Virus record (IMG/VR): IMGVR_UViG_3300025736_000219
Span: 1-22,735 of that record
Strand: one strand, 5' to 3'
From: a virus
DNA length: 22,735 nucleotides
In this document: in pieces, positions 13,915 through 21,250 of the stretch
How positions within the stretch are numbered: position 1 is the first letter of the stretch
How the letters are laid out: the number at the start of each line of letters is the position of its first letter
Program-made: the position numbers and the translations under genes
The notes under the pieces: model-generated
Database searches by the model: none
Seen by the model: the letters and a program-made list of their open reading frames with translations, nothing else
What the model was told of the DNA's origin: nothing

Positions 13915-14901
13915 TTAAGTTCCTGAGCTTTCTTCCCAAGTCATGAGAACAGCCGCGTCATAATTTGCAACCTGTACACCCGTGGAAGATGTGGTTGTGT
14001 ATTCGTCTTGTCTCTTCCTGGCATTTCTCGCATACTCCGTCTTGATATTTTCAGTAAAAATACCAAATGCCAAGTTGGAAGGAGATGTCAGCAAAGCCGT
14101 ATTGGATGGCATCGAGGATACCCCTTTGAGTTGTCTTCCCATAAACGTAATGGGATTCTTGTTGTTTAGCAAAGCATTGTCTCCCATCGTGGAAACCCTT
14201 CCGGTGAGTTCATACACATAATCCTCAATGACTTCAAAAGGCACGAAATAAATCAAGTCTCCGCCTTTCTTCCATTTTTCCGGCATTGCCTTCAAAGCCG
14301 TCTTAAGTAGTCCCTTATAACCATTATCTGGATTGAATGTTTCTTCAACCATGTGTTTACCGGGATTTTCTTTAATCAGCTTGAGCCAGCCGTTATAAAC
14401 ATTGATAAATTCCAATTCCTCATCCGTTATGTTGAGATAATCGGCTGCTGAGGCGTTTGTGTTTTGTACATCTTCATTCCCGTTGATTGCCAAATCCTGC
14501 AAATCGTTGGAATACTGCTGGGCAATCAGTCTCATGATATGATCAGCGGCCTTATTCCCTTCGACGTTTTCAACCTTGAACTGATCTGTGATGTCTGTTG
14601 CGAGGACGGTTTCGATCAGATCAATTTCGTTGTGACCCGTGGTAATGGATGAATAATTCGTTGGTGCTGTACCCTCAACGCCCTTTCTGAGCATCCTTCT
14701 TGCCACACCGATATCATAAGCAATACCATGAAGCTGTTTCATTCTTTTGAACTGGATCATGTCAAAGATTTCAGTTTCTTTGAGCATGTAGTCAATAAAC
14801 ACCTTCGCTTGTTCTGAACTCAGTTTCCCCGATGTTACAATATCAGTCGTTGAAATTGCATCCTTAACGATTTCTATGTTGTTTTTAGGCATCATCATCA
14901 C
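13915..14901 (-). CDS. Major capsid protein (HK97-fold)
   Basis: Up to 328 residues. Four ATG codons in a row follow an AAGGGGTG site; the spacing favours the third or fourth, so the protein may begin MPKNNIEIVKDAI. The gene directly follows the protease/scaffold gene, as for an HK97-fold capsid. The sequence has an N-terminal helical arm (LSSEQAKVFIDYMLKETEIF), a central region with KMVEE-like loop residues, a helix with LKTALKAMPEKWKK, a VPFEVIEDYVYEL segment, the conserved late segment with GRQLKGVSSMPSN, and a C-terminal strand region (GVQVANYDAAVLMTW). The RMLRKGVEG loop resembles the E-loop region. The exact capsid subfamily is not determined. Confidence 0.88.
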   Translation of the reverse strand: MMMMPKNNIEIVKDAISTTDIVTSGKLSSEQAKVFIDYMLKETEIFDMIQFKRMKQLHGIAYDIGVARRMLRKGVEGTAPTNYSSITTGHNEIDLIETVLATDITDQFKVENVEGNKAADHIMRLIAQQYSNDLQDLAINGNEDVQNTNASAADYLNITDEELEFINVYNGWLKLIKENPGKHMVEETFNPDNGYKGLLKTALKAMPEKWKKGGDLIYFVPFEVIEDYVYELTGRVSTMGDNALLNNKNPITFMGRQLKGVSSMPSNTALLTSPSNLAFGIFTENIKTEYARNARKRQDEYTTTSSTGVQVANYDAAVLMTWEESSGT

Positions 14902-14904
14902 CCC

Positions 14905-15264
14905 TTAAACGTGAACTACGTTCGAGAAGACTGACTTCTCTTCGTCTGTGTTTTCGTTGGAAGGTGTGTTATCACCCTTACTGATAATCGCATTGGTCAT
15001 CGTTCCAAAAGCAACCGTTAAGTCCTTAATGCTTTTCTCAAGTTCGGAAACTTTCTTGTCGTTTTCCACCACTTTTTCCTGCGTCTGTGTCTGAGTTGTC
15101 TGTGTTTCCGCCTGCTTTTGAACATATGCCTTTTCGATCTTGTCAAGGCTTTCATCCATCTTCTTGGCCATGCCGTCAATCTTTACGGATAAAGACTTTT
15201 CAATGGCCTTCGTCTTTTCATCAATCATCGTTGAAACGATTTCTTTTACCTTCTTTTCGTCCAT
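14905..15264 (-). CDS. Possible nested scaffold protein (internal in-frame start)
   Basis: An in-frame ATG at codon 194 of the protease gene (MDEKKVKEIV) would give a 119-residue coiled-coil protein that lacks the protease domain. An AAGGAGAG motif lies upstream, but the spacing to this ATG is long (about 12 bases from GGAG), and another ATG six bases closer is out of frame. Lambda C/Nu3 uses this arrangement, so it is plausible but not shown. Confidence 0.3.
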   Translation of the reverse strand: MDEKKVKEIVSTMIDEKTKAIEKSLSVKIDGMAKKMDESLDKIEKAYVQKQAETQTTQTQTQEKVVENDKKVSELEKSIKDLTVAFGTMTNAIISKGDNTPSNENTDEEKSVFSNVVHV

Positions 15265-15843
15265 GTCATCTTCACTCTCCTTATTATTGTTTTTTTCCAT
15301 ACCCAGTGCCTTCTTTAAAAAACTAAAGAATTTGTTGAACTCCTTGTCTTCCATTTCAAAATGTGCGTTTCCAGCCATGCTCAGTCCAGTTATCTCACCT
15401 TTTTTAATCTCTTCCCAAGTGTTTTCATCAATGACTTTGATGCCGACTGCCCAAGCTCCTGCATCATCGGGAAACAGATTGTCTTTTTCCTTCACAATCC
15501 AAGACTCTGCCACATATCCGTACTCAGGATGATAATCATGTTGTTTATCCACCGAATAACCGGCACGCCCATCGACCATGAATCTGTGGGCTGCTTTTTC
15601 AATTTCCTCTGCATTTGCATAGTCTCCATCCGTATCCACTTCATCTGGAGAATAAACAATTCCATAAACCATCCGTTTTTCCTCATCTGTCTTGACTATC
15701 CTGATCTCTTTGATTTTTTCTTTCATGGAATCATCCTCTTTTCCATTTTTATCCGTTTTCCAAATAATTGTTTTTCTGTTTGCTCCCTTGGATACAAGGG
15801 AGATAAAGGAAACAGAAATATCCTTAAGCTTTCTTGTGTTCAT
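14905..15843 (-). CDS. Prohead protease (XkdF-like) fused to scaffold
   Basis: 312 residues from the ATG at 15843, with GGAGGT about six bases upstream. The N-terminus KDISVSFISLVSKGANRKTI is typical of PBSX XkdF-like proteins, which supports this start over an ATG at 15726. Residues about 45-165 form the protease: a candidate catalytic His102 lies in QHDYHPEYGYVAES and Ser155 in EITGLSMAGNAHFE, as in S78-type serine proteases. Residues about 195-290 are a charged coiled coil with a Gln/Thr-rich patch (AETQTTQTQTQEK), as expected for scaffold. The protein would guide capsid assembly and then cleave the scaffold and capsid N-termini. A terminator lies upstream at 15869-15894. A possible nested scaffold start at 15264 is described separately. 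Confidence 0.88.
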   Translation of the reverse strand: MNTRKLKDISVSFISLVSKGANRKTIIWKTDKNGKEDDSMKEKIKEIRIVKTDEEKRMVYGIVYSPDEVDTDGDYANAEEIEKAAHRFMVDGRAGYSVDKQHDYHPEYGYVAESWIVKEKDNLFPDDAGAWAVGIKVIDENTWEEIKKGEITGLSMAGNAHFEMEDKEFNKFFSFLKKALGMEKNNNKESEDDMDEKKVKEIVSTMIDEKTKAIEKSLSVKIDGMAKKMDESLDKIEKAYVQKQAETQTTQTQTQEKVVENDKKVSELEKSIKDLTVAFGTMTNAIISKGDNTPSNENTDEEKSVFSNVVHV

Positions 15844-15868
15844 TTGACACCTCCTTGCTTTTTGGCAT

Positions 15869-15894
15869 AAAAAAAAGACACCCGAAGGTGTCTT
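15869..15894 (-). terminator. Intrinsic terminator after the MuF/immunity region
   Basis: On the minus strand AAGACACC-TTCG-GGTGTCTT forms a perfect stem with a UUCG-type tetraloop, followed by eight T. It lies 54 bases after the stop at 15948 and directly before the ribosome binding site of the protease gene. No convincing promoter follows, so capsid expression seems to need read-through. Confidence 0.88.
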
Positions 15895-15947
15895 CTATAA
15901 TAACCGGCCTATTCCACTTAAAGAATACTCCGGGGAAAATAGTCAAA

Positions 15948-16322
15948 TCATTTTTTTTCTGTAGAATAAACCTTCTTCTCCTCATCCCAGAAGACTTTGA
16001 GTTTCCCGTCTCTGATTTCAGGGAGATGGTACCACCATTTTTCCTTTGGTTGTTTTTTGTCGAGATGAGAATATCTAAACATCTCGCAGGCTGTATCGAG
16101 ATCATTCAATAGAATTTCGTCTATTTCCTTTAACATCATTTTATCAGCATCGGAGCAGGATGAGAAATTGTTATAAACATCATCTCTGTAATAAGTTACC
16201 GTTACAGCATCTTCAGGAGGGAAAATCCTACCATCCGGTTCTGTCCAGTTATCCCAATTGTTTTTATCCATATCGCAGACCACATTAATTTTGTACACTT
16301 CAATCATTTCCCGTATAGTCAT
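15948..16322 (-). CDS. Candidate immunity protein for the MuF toxin
   Basis: A 124-residue protein (MTIREMIEVYKINVVCDMDK onward) in the same frame as the C-terminal part of the 615-codon frame. It has its own ATG at 16322, with AGGAAGGG about 10 bases upstream. It is acidic and rich in Trp and aromatic residues (WDNWTEPDGRIFPPED, EKWWYHLPEIRDGKLK), which suits a cognate toxin inhibitor. It would overlap the toxin stop at 16300 by 23 bases if the upstream frame is shifted by -1. It is followed by a strong terminator. I know no family match; the role comes from its position after a toxin-like domain, its size and acidity. The alternative is that it is simply the C-terminal domain of the minor head protein. 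Confidence 0.5.
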   Translation of the reverse strand: MTIREMIEVYKINVVCDMDKNNWDNWTEPDGRIFPPEDAVTVTYYRDDVYNNFSSCSDADKMMLKEIDEILLNDLDTACEMFRYSHLDKKQPKEKWWYHLPEIRDGKLKVFWDEEKKVYSTEKK

Positions 16323-17795
16323 CTTCTCTGAACCCTTCCTTCTCTTCAGGATTTTCAGGACTTTCGCTTTTTTTAAGAGGTAGTAAAACTCCTTATCCTT
16401 TACCAAATCATCATAAAATCTGCTGCTTGGAAACACAGTAGCTATTTGTTGGCCTTTAACATTGACAACTGCCGTAAACAGCTTATTATTATGACGTAAA
16501 ACAGATATCAATTGAGGAAAACCCCTATCTGCTGATATTATACCCCATACTTCGCCTTTAAACAGTATATCTTCTGCAAATTGTTGATAATCATCCACAT
16601 CGCTCAGTTCAATTCCAGCTGATTTAAAAGCTTTTTTATGTTTCTTAAAATGATCCAACAATGCCTCATTCTTCCAAGAACTTTTTTTTATGAAGCTCTT
16701 GAATTCTCTATCATACACTTTCTCTTTCCGTGCGATTTTAACCATCATTCGGGCTGCTTCAATAGACCCAACATTCCAGTTTACTTTACCTGAATCCGTT
16801 GCAAGTAACATATTGTCAGCAAACTCTTTCGCATAAGACTCATCATCCAACATCCGCTGAGATTCTTCCTCAATTGTATAGTCCCTGTCGAGGACATTAC
16901 ACCGGCAATTATAATGGAAGGGAGGCAATGAAAATGACAATGGGAGATCTCCCGTGGCCTTTGACGTTTCAGAAACGTTCTTCACCCACGGCAATTGGCT
17001 CTTGACATCTTCAGGTGTTTCAAGTGAATTGAATTGATCCACAAACCTCTTGGCTGTAGCTGTTTCGAAAACTCTTCCGTGCATGGAACGACAGATATCA
17101 CACGTTCTGCCGTCTTCAGTAGCAATAATCTCATAGGCTTCGATTTGAGTTTCGATAAAGCCATTCACCGTAGCATTCATTCGAGCTCTTGAGATAGTGT
17201 TTCTGGAAAGCCCCTCGAAATATTCCTTTGGTGTCATGTTGCCCGGAACCTTTGGCCACTCACCATCTTCAAGGACTTCCCCATAAAAATAGCTTTGCAG
17301 AACCTCTCCCAATTCCTTTGTGGATAATTCCTTTTCAAGTCCTTGTCTGAGTAGCTCCGACATCTTTTCTCCTGGGTACCGATCATAGTAGTTTTTCATC
17401 CACCAGTTCGTGTGGGTTCTCAGATATTCTATGGCTTCGTAGTCAATCTCTCTGAGAGAGGAAGAAAGAAACTTTTCTGCTTTTTCTATTCCTTTTTTAA
17501 AGCGTCTTAAAAACGCTTTTTTTGTCGCCTTAAAGGTTTCTCTGATTATTTTGATAACACTTTCTTCTGCTTCTAAGGCAAATTCATTGCTTAACTTGTT
17601 CTTGAATAATTCAGCGATTGCTTTTGGGTCTCTCAAATCATCCTTGACCATTTCGCTTCTGGCCTCAACCACGTTCCGTTTCCAACAATCCCAGATAGTC
17701 GCATACAACTCAACACTCAGATGTTCATAGATGGGACTGTACCCTTTTTCAACTTCGATCAGATACTTAATTTCATCCGTGAGAACCGTGCTCAT
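15948..17795 (-). CDS. MuF/SPP1 gp7-like minor head protein with C-terminal toxin domain
   Basis: The unbroken frame has 615 codons. Its ATG overlaps the end of the portal gene by 23 bases. Residues about 1-310 are the MuF minor head domain: helical N-terminus, then RMNATVNGFIETQIEAYEI, Cys232 and Cys235 (TEDGRTCDIC) and PPFHYNCRC with His294, Cys297 and Cys299, a likely metal site. Residues about 375-470 look like a BECR-type ribonuclease toxin: LLDHFKKHKKAF with two histidines, DDYQQFAEDILF, then FTAVVNVKGQQIATVFPSS. MuF proteins with such toxin tails form a known class in temperate phages. At residue 476 a run of seven A allows a -1 shift to a stop at 16300; the following 0-frame residues (AKVLKILKRRKGSEK) look out of frame, and residues 492-615 look like a separate immunity protein. 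The toxin would thus be 16300-17795 with a shift. Activity is inferred only. Confidence 0.85.
   Translation of the reverse strand: MSTVLTDEIKYLIEVEKGYSPIYEHLSVELYATIWDCWKRNVVEARSEMVKDDLRDPKAIAELFKNKLSNEFALEAEESVIKIIRETFKATKKAFLRRFKKGIEKAEKFLSSSLREIDYEAIEYLRTHTNWWMKNYYDRYPGEKMSELLRQGLEKELSTKELGEVLQSYFYGEVLEDGEWPKVPGNMTPKEYFEGLSRNTISRARMNATVNGFIETQIEAYEIIATEDGRTCDICRSMHGRVFETATAKRFVDQFNSLETPEDVKSQLPWVKNVSETSKATGDLPLSFSLPPFHYNCRCNVLDRDYTIEEESQRMLDDESYAKEFADNMLLATDSGKVNWNVGSIEAARMMVKIARKEKVYDREFKSFIKKSSWKNEALLDHFKKHKKAFKSAGIELSDVDDYQQFAEDILFKGEVWGIISADRGFPQLISVLRHNNKLFTAVVNVKGQQIATVFPSSRFYDDLVKDKEFYYLLKKAKVLKILKRRKGSEKMTIREMIEVYKINVVCDMDKNNWDNWTEPDGRIFPPEDAVTVTYYRDDVYNNFSSCSDADKMMLKEIDEILLNDLDTACEMFRYSHLDKKQPKEKWWYHLPEIRDGKLKVFWDEEKKVYSTEKK
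16368..16374 (-). promoter_or_regulatory. A7 slippery run at the toxin/immunity junction
   Basis: The minus strand reads CTC TTA AAA AAA GCG in the 0 frame, giving the heptamer A AAA AAA. A -1 slip (or one extra A) continues as AGC GAA AGT and encodes SESPENPEEKEGFREDDYTG plus two residues before TGA at 16302-16300. Confidence 0.6.
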
Positions 17796-19275
17796 TTTGC
17801 CTCAACCCCCGGAGGATATCGGTTAGTGTATCCTTTAAATCATCTGCCTTATCCTTTTTTTCCAAACCCGTATTGAATCCCAACATGGCTATTGGAAGGT
17901 TTGCCCATTCTTCTTCGTATCTCTCTGTTTTGATTTCAGGAACCATTATATTTAAAACACTTTGTATTTGATTGACAGTCATCTGGCTCACAAAAGGTTG
18001 TAAAGACCCACTGATCTCTGTACGATCTTTTACATCATTGTCTTCAAATTCAAACCACCAACACTTAATATTCATTTCTTCAAGAATATAATCAATAACT
18101 TCTTCAATTTCCCTTCTTAAAGGTCTGAAAACACTTTTCTCAGTAACTCTTTCAGACTCTAAGGCAGTTGCCCGTGTATAATCGTCCGTTTCGCCCGTAT
18201 ATATGGGCGGCAGCTGGAAAGATGATCTGATTTTTTTCCGGTTTTGCTCATCGTATTCAACAAAGAGTGCATCTTGTTGCATCAGATGAGCTAACGGCTC
18301 AAACCTCACCTTAACCTGCTTCTTTTTTTCGTCGCTAATAACGGCTTCGTCTTCCTCAGGAGCTGCCTCAAGTAATAAAATCTTGTGAGAATTGTCTACC
18401 CCCTTGGATTCATTGAGATATTCTTTGAGATTATTCATGCCTTCCTCTGAAAGCACACCACCTTCAACAATCACTGCCATGGGGATATGTCTTCCGTTTT
18501 CAAAATAATAGTAATTGATCAGTTCTGATTTCCTGCTGCCCAAAACAGATAAGAGGTTTCCCATGTATCTTGGAATGCCATAGGGTGTTCCGGGAGCGTC
18601 TATCTTGAAAGCGATTATCTCAGTGGCCTTTTTATCGTATGGGTATTTCCCGTATTCGCCTGTCTCATAATGCAGGTCTCTTGGGTCTCCAAAATCCTTG
18701 AAATAGACCTTTTGATTCAGACTGTTTATTTGGGCAAACTTAAAAAACCTCCGCTTTTGCGTGATGTGCTTAGGGCCGTAAGGCGTTCTGACTACGCGTG
18801 TATGAATAACAGCCGTTGGTTTTAAAAATCTCATGGTTACAGGAGGAATATGCGAAAACCCAACGATTTCATCAAGTGGGTTTCTAATGACCTCCAGATA
18901 ACCGGTCCCTGTTCTTTCTCTGTCTTCTAAGGCCTTTTGAAGGTTTTTGATGAGATTGTTTTCTGCTGAGTAGTCAAACAGCAGCTCTATGCTCTTCTTT
19001 TCTTCCAAGGCTTCTGGGTTTTCTTTTTCCTTCTCGGCCAAACCATCGGCCAATCTTAAACGCCAAGTCGTGATCACGTTATTCTTATACGCTCTGATAC
19101 ACTGGGGAAGGATGTTTGATTCTTCCACGAATGTCTCAAGTATCAGCGCATCGTATTTGGGTGTATAGACTTTATCCACCCCAAAATAACTGATAAACGG
19201 ATCATCGATTTTTTTAGACTCGATGGGTGTTTCCCGTTTAACGATATTTACCTTTATTTCCTTATTTTTATTCAT
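17773..19275 (-). CDS. Portal protein
   Basis: 500 residues, PBSX XkdE-like. The portal is the dodecameric ring at one capsid vertex through which DNA is packaged and ejected. Seen in the sequence: an N-terminal basic segment, AYKNNVITTWRLRL, a conserved region ERTGTGYLEVIRNPLDEIVG, a DAPGTPYGIPRYMGNLLSVL helix region, VIVEGGVLSEEGMNNLKEYL, and a C-terminal DDYTRATALESERVTEKSVF followed by the helix FRPLRREIEEVIDYILEEM. The start ATG overlaps the terminase stop (ATGA) and the gene overlaps the MuF gene by 23 bases, as in many packaging clusters. No frameshift is seen. Confidence 0.92.
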   Translation of the reverse strand: MNKNKEIKVNIVKRETPIESKKIDDPFISYFGVDKVYTPKYDALILETFVEESNILPQCIRAYKNNVITTWRLRLADGLAEKEKENPEALEEKKSIELLFDYSAENNLIKNLQKALEDRERTGTGYLEVIRNPLDEIVGFSHIPPVTMRFLKPTAVIHTRVVRTPYGPKHITQKRRFFKFAQINSLNQKVYFKDFGDPRDLHYETGEYGKYPYDKKATEIIAFKIDAPGTPYGIPRYMGNLLSVLGSRKSELINYYYFENGRHIPMAVIVEGGVLSEEGMNNLKEYLNESKGVDNSHKILLLEAAPEEDEAVISDEKKKQVKVRFEPLAHLMQQDALFVEYDEQNRKKIRSSFQLPPIYTGETDDYTRATALESERVTEKSVFRPLRREIEEVIDYILEEMNIKCWWFEFEDNDVKDRTEISGSLQPFVSQMTVNQIQSVLNIMVPEIKTERYEEEWANLPIAMLGFNTGLEKKDKADDLKDTLTDILRGLRQNEHGSHG

Positions 19276-20651
19276 AATTTATGCCCCTTTGGTCTCTTTT
19301 TCTTTCCGGGTAATTTGAAGAGGATATCACCGATATAGGAAACGGTATCGACTACATCATCATTTGCCCCGTTCGGAAATGAAGTTAATTGTTCTTCCAA
19401 GACATCCTTGTTGGGAATACTTCTGACAATATAGACCTTTCTATTTTCAAAATGAGGTGTTATTCTCATGGCGCGGGTAACTTTATCCCCCGATGGTTTC
19501 AGTTCTAAAACGGGTATGGCGGTATTCGCCGTCAGCCATTGTGGTAAAGCTGCCTGATACTGCACGGATTCTATTCCAATTCGTAATGGTTTCCATTTGT
19601 TGTGATAATGGGTAACGATCTTTACCTGCTCGGGGAACAAGATATGATCCACGTAAAGATCCAACAGATAAACATTTTTTTGTTGGTCTATTCCGAATGT
19701 CAGCAGGGCAAAATAATCAGCCGTATCCCTTTTTGATATCGCGAGGTCTATGGTTTGAAATAGCCGGAGGCCTTTTGGAACCTCTGATGAGTCAAGGTAT
19801 TGAAACCAATCCCGTTTGAAGATGTTTCCCCCGATGATGGATGGCCGTTGCTGGTAAAGGGCATTAAATTCAAAACTACCGATATCTCTTTTTATTTCCT
19901 CGAGGTCTTCGAGGGAATACCGTTCAGGCCATAAGGCTTCACCAAGTTCTCTGCCAATGGGATCATCTTCTTCCGCAATCGCCGGCAATTTGATTTGAGT
20001 CCATTCGTCCCCCTGCTCTTGAATCAATCTTCCAACCAGATCATCTTCATGCCATCTCGTCATAACAAGAATAATGGCACCGGTTGGAGATAAACGCGTC
20101 CTCAAAGTGGAACCGTACCAGTCCCAGACTCTGTCTCGGTATGTTTTCGAGTTCGCCTCAGCCCTGTTTTTTATCGGATCGTCAATGATGGCAATGTCTG
20201 CACCTCTTCCGGTAATGGGTCCGCCCACACCAGCAGCTACAAGCCCACCTCGATGGCCTTCAATTCCCCAGCGCTGAACCGATTGCGAATCACTTGCCAA
20301 TTTTGTGCCAAATATGTCCGACCATTCATCGATGGTGTGTTTTGCGATTCTTGAAAAGTCATACGAAAGGTCAGCTGCATAGGATGAGATAATCATTTCT
20401 TTGTCCGGGTGAAAACCTAAATACCATGCAGGAAATTTTTTAGTTACTGTCTCAGACTTTGAATGCCTTGGCGGCAGCATTATCATCAATTTCTTAATTT
20501 TTCCGTTGACGACATCTTGCAGAGCATCGGTTATGATTTTGTGATGACGCCCTGTTTTCCAATAAAAATGGCCATCCAGTTCAAGGAAGTCAAGGAAACT
20601 ACGCCGTATCAGGTTTCTTCTCGGTGATTCTTCGGTTATCCGCTTTTGCAA
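19272..20651 (-). CDS. terL: Terminase large subunit
   Basis: 459 residues from a TTG start at 20651. No in-frame Met follows until after the ATPase P-loop, and GAGGTGG lies upstream. The ATPase domain has a deviant Walker A, PPRHSKSET (60-68), and Walker B IAIIDDP (153-159), with a coupling segment GAIILVMTRWHEDDLVGRL. The nuclease domain begins near 295, with candidate metal ligands Asp302 (TIDLAIS), Glu361 (IGIESVQY) and Asp431/432 (NGANDDVVDTVSYI), consistent with the TIGR01630/Terminase_6C type. It packages DNA into the prohead and cuts it. It overlaps the small subunit by 53 bases, an unusually long overlap, and the portal start by 4. Confidence 0.95.
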   Translation of the reverse strand: MQKRITEESPRRNLIRRSFLDFLELDGHFYWKTGRHHKIITDALQDVVNGKIKKLMIMLPPRHSKSETVTKKFPAWYLGFHPDKEMIISSYAADLSYDFSRIAKHTIDEWSDIFGTKLASDSQSVQRWGIEGHRGGLVAAGVGGPITGRGADIAIIDDPIKNRAEANSKTYRDRVWDWYGSTLRTRLSPTGAIILVMTRWHEDDLVGRLIQEQGDEWTQIKLPAIAEEDDPIGRELGEALWPERYSLEDLEEIKRDIGSFEFNALYQQRPSIIGGNIFKRDWFQYLDSSEVPKGLRLFQTIDLAISKRDTADYFALLTFGIDQQKNVYLLDLYVDHILFPEQVKIVTHYHNKWKPLRIGIESVQYQAALPQWLTANTAIPVLELKPSGDKVTRAMRITPHFENRKVYIVRSIPNKDVLEEQLTSFPNGANDDVVDTVSYIGDILFKLPGKKKRPKGHKL

Positions 20652-21084
20652 TTTCTCTCACCACCTCAAGTGGCAGTTGATCCAGATCTATTTCGTGGTA
20701 GTTGTTATTCGTGTTTTTCATTTCGCCTTTGGTGATTTCCGTGGGCTCGCCTTCTTCCAACCTCGCCTTGTCTATCGCGATCCCCAAACTTTTGGATAAG
20801 TCAAAAACATCTTTTGCCGTGTTCTCAACGCCTTGGAGTTTTCTCTTAATAACTTCAAATAAATCAGACAGTATGTCGAGTCTGGATTCTTTTGCGTAGC
20901 TCTTTCTTGCTTCGGTTGCTTTTTTTGTTTTGGAACGTTCCATTTTTATGTTGTTTTTTTTTAGAATTCTTGATATTGAGGCTTTACCTCGGTTGAATTC
21001 TCTCGAAACTTTGCTTATGGAAGAGCCTTTTTCGATGGCCTCAACAATAGCCATCTCTTCGTTTTTCGTGATTCTTTTAGCCAT
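20599..21084 (-). CDS. Terminase small subunit (probable)
   Basis: 161 residues from the ATG at 21084 (MAKRITKNEE), chosen because GGAGG lies eight bases upstream. A longer in-frame start at 21138 would run through a terminator hairpin and has no ribosome binding site. The N-terminal 45 residues form a helix-turn-helix (AIVEAIEKGSSISKVSREFN followed by RGKASISRIL), and the rest is helical with an acidic C-terminus. It lies directly upstream of the large terminase gene, the expected place for the DNA-recognition subunit that selects the packaging site. Sequence conservation of this family is poor, so the call rests on domain type and position. A regulator is the alternative, but its overlap with terL favours terminase. 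Confidence 0.78.
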   Translation of the reverse strand: MAKRITKNEEMAIVEAIEKGSSISKVSREFNRGKASISRILKKNNIKMERSKTKKATEARKSYAKESRLDILSDLFEVIKRKLQGVENTAKDVFDLSKSLGIAIDKARLEEGEPTEITKGEMKNTNNNYHEIDLDQLPLEVVREIAKADNRRITEKKPDTA

Positions 21085-21108
21085 CAAGGCCACCTCCTTT
21101 TTTCCAAT

Positions 21109-21135
21109 AAAAAAACCCGCCAAAAAAAGGCGGGT
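21109..21135 (-). terminator. Leader terminator of the terminase operon
   Basis: On the minus strand ACCCGCC-loop of seven T-GGCGGGT is followed by seven T and then ATTGG, with the terminase ribosome binding site a few bases on. It lies about 50 bases downstream of the predicted start of the promoter at 21191-21219, so transcripts must pass it. Confidence 0.85.
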
Positions 21136-21190
21136 CATTATGGAGTTGATTCAGAGATTACAAATATCTTTAAAACTATAATCTTACCCT

Positions 21191-21219
21191 ATTTTACCTT
21201 ATTGTGCGTACTTTGTCAA
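21191..21219 (-). promoter_or_regulatory. Sigma-70-type promoter of the late operon
   Basis: On the minus strand TTGACA (21219-21214), a 17-bp spacer and TAAAAT (21196-21191) are close to the vegetative consensus. The start is expected near 21184. A short inverted repeat (CTTTG/CAAAG, 21232-21247) lies just upstream of the -35. The promoter is directed at the terminase operon. Confidence 0.85.
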
Positions 21220-21250
21220 TAGCAACATTTTCTTTGCTTCTTCAAAGCTG

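Noticed and set aside
15900-15944. Possible promoter with TTGACT upstream of the protease gene
   Set aside because: The -35-like hexamer at about 15944-15939 has no matching -10 at 16-18 bp, and transcripts from it would meet the terminator at 15869-15894 at once.
15824-16105. 93-residue minus-strand frame overlapping the MuF gene end and terminator
   Set aside because: It reads across the terminator stem and the next ribosome binding site, so it is not a plausible gene.
21085-21138. N-terminal extension of the small terminase starting at an ATG at 21138
   Set aside because: The extension runs through the leader terminator hairpin and encodes residues read from its T runs. It has no ribosome binding site, whereas the ATG at 21084 has an ideal one.
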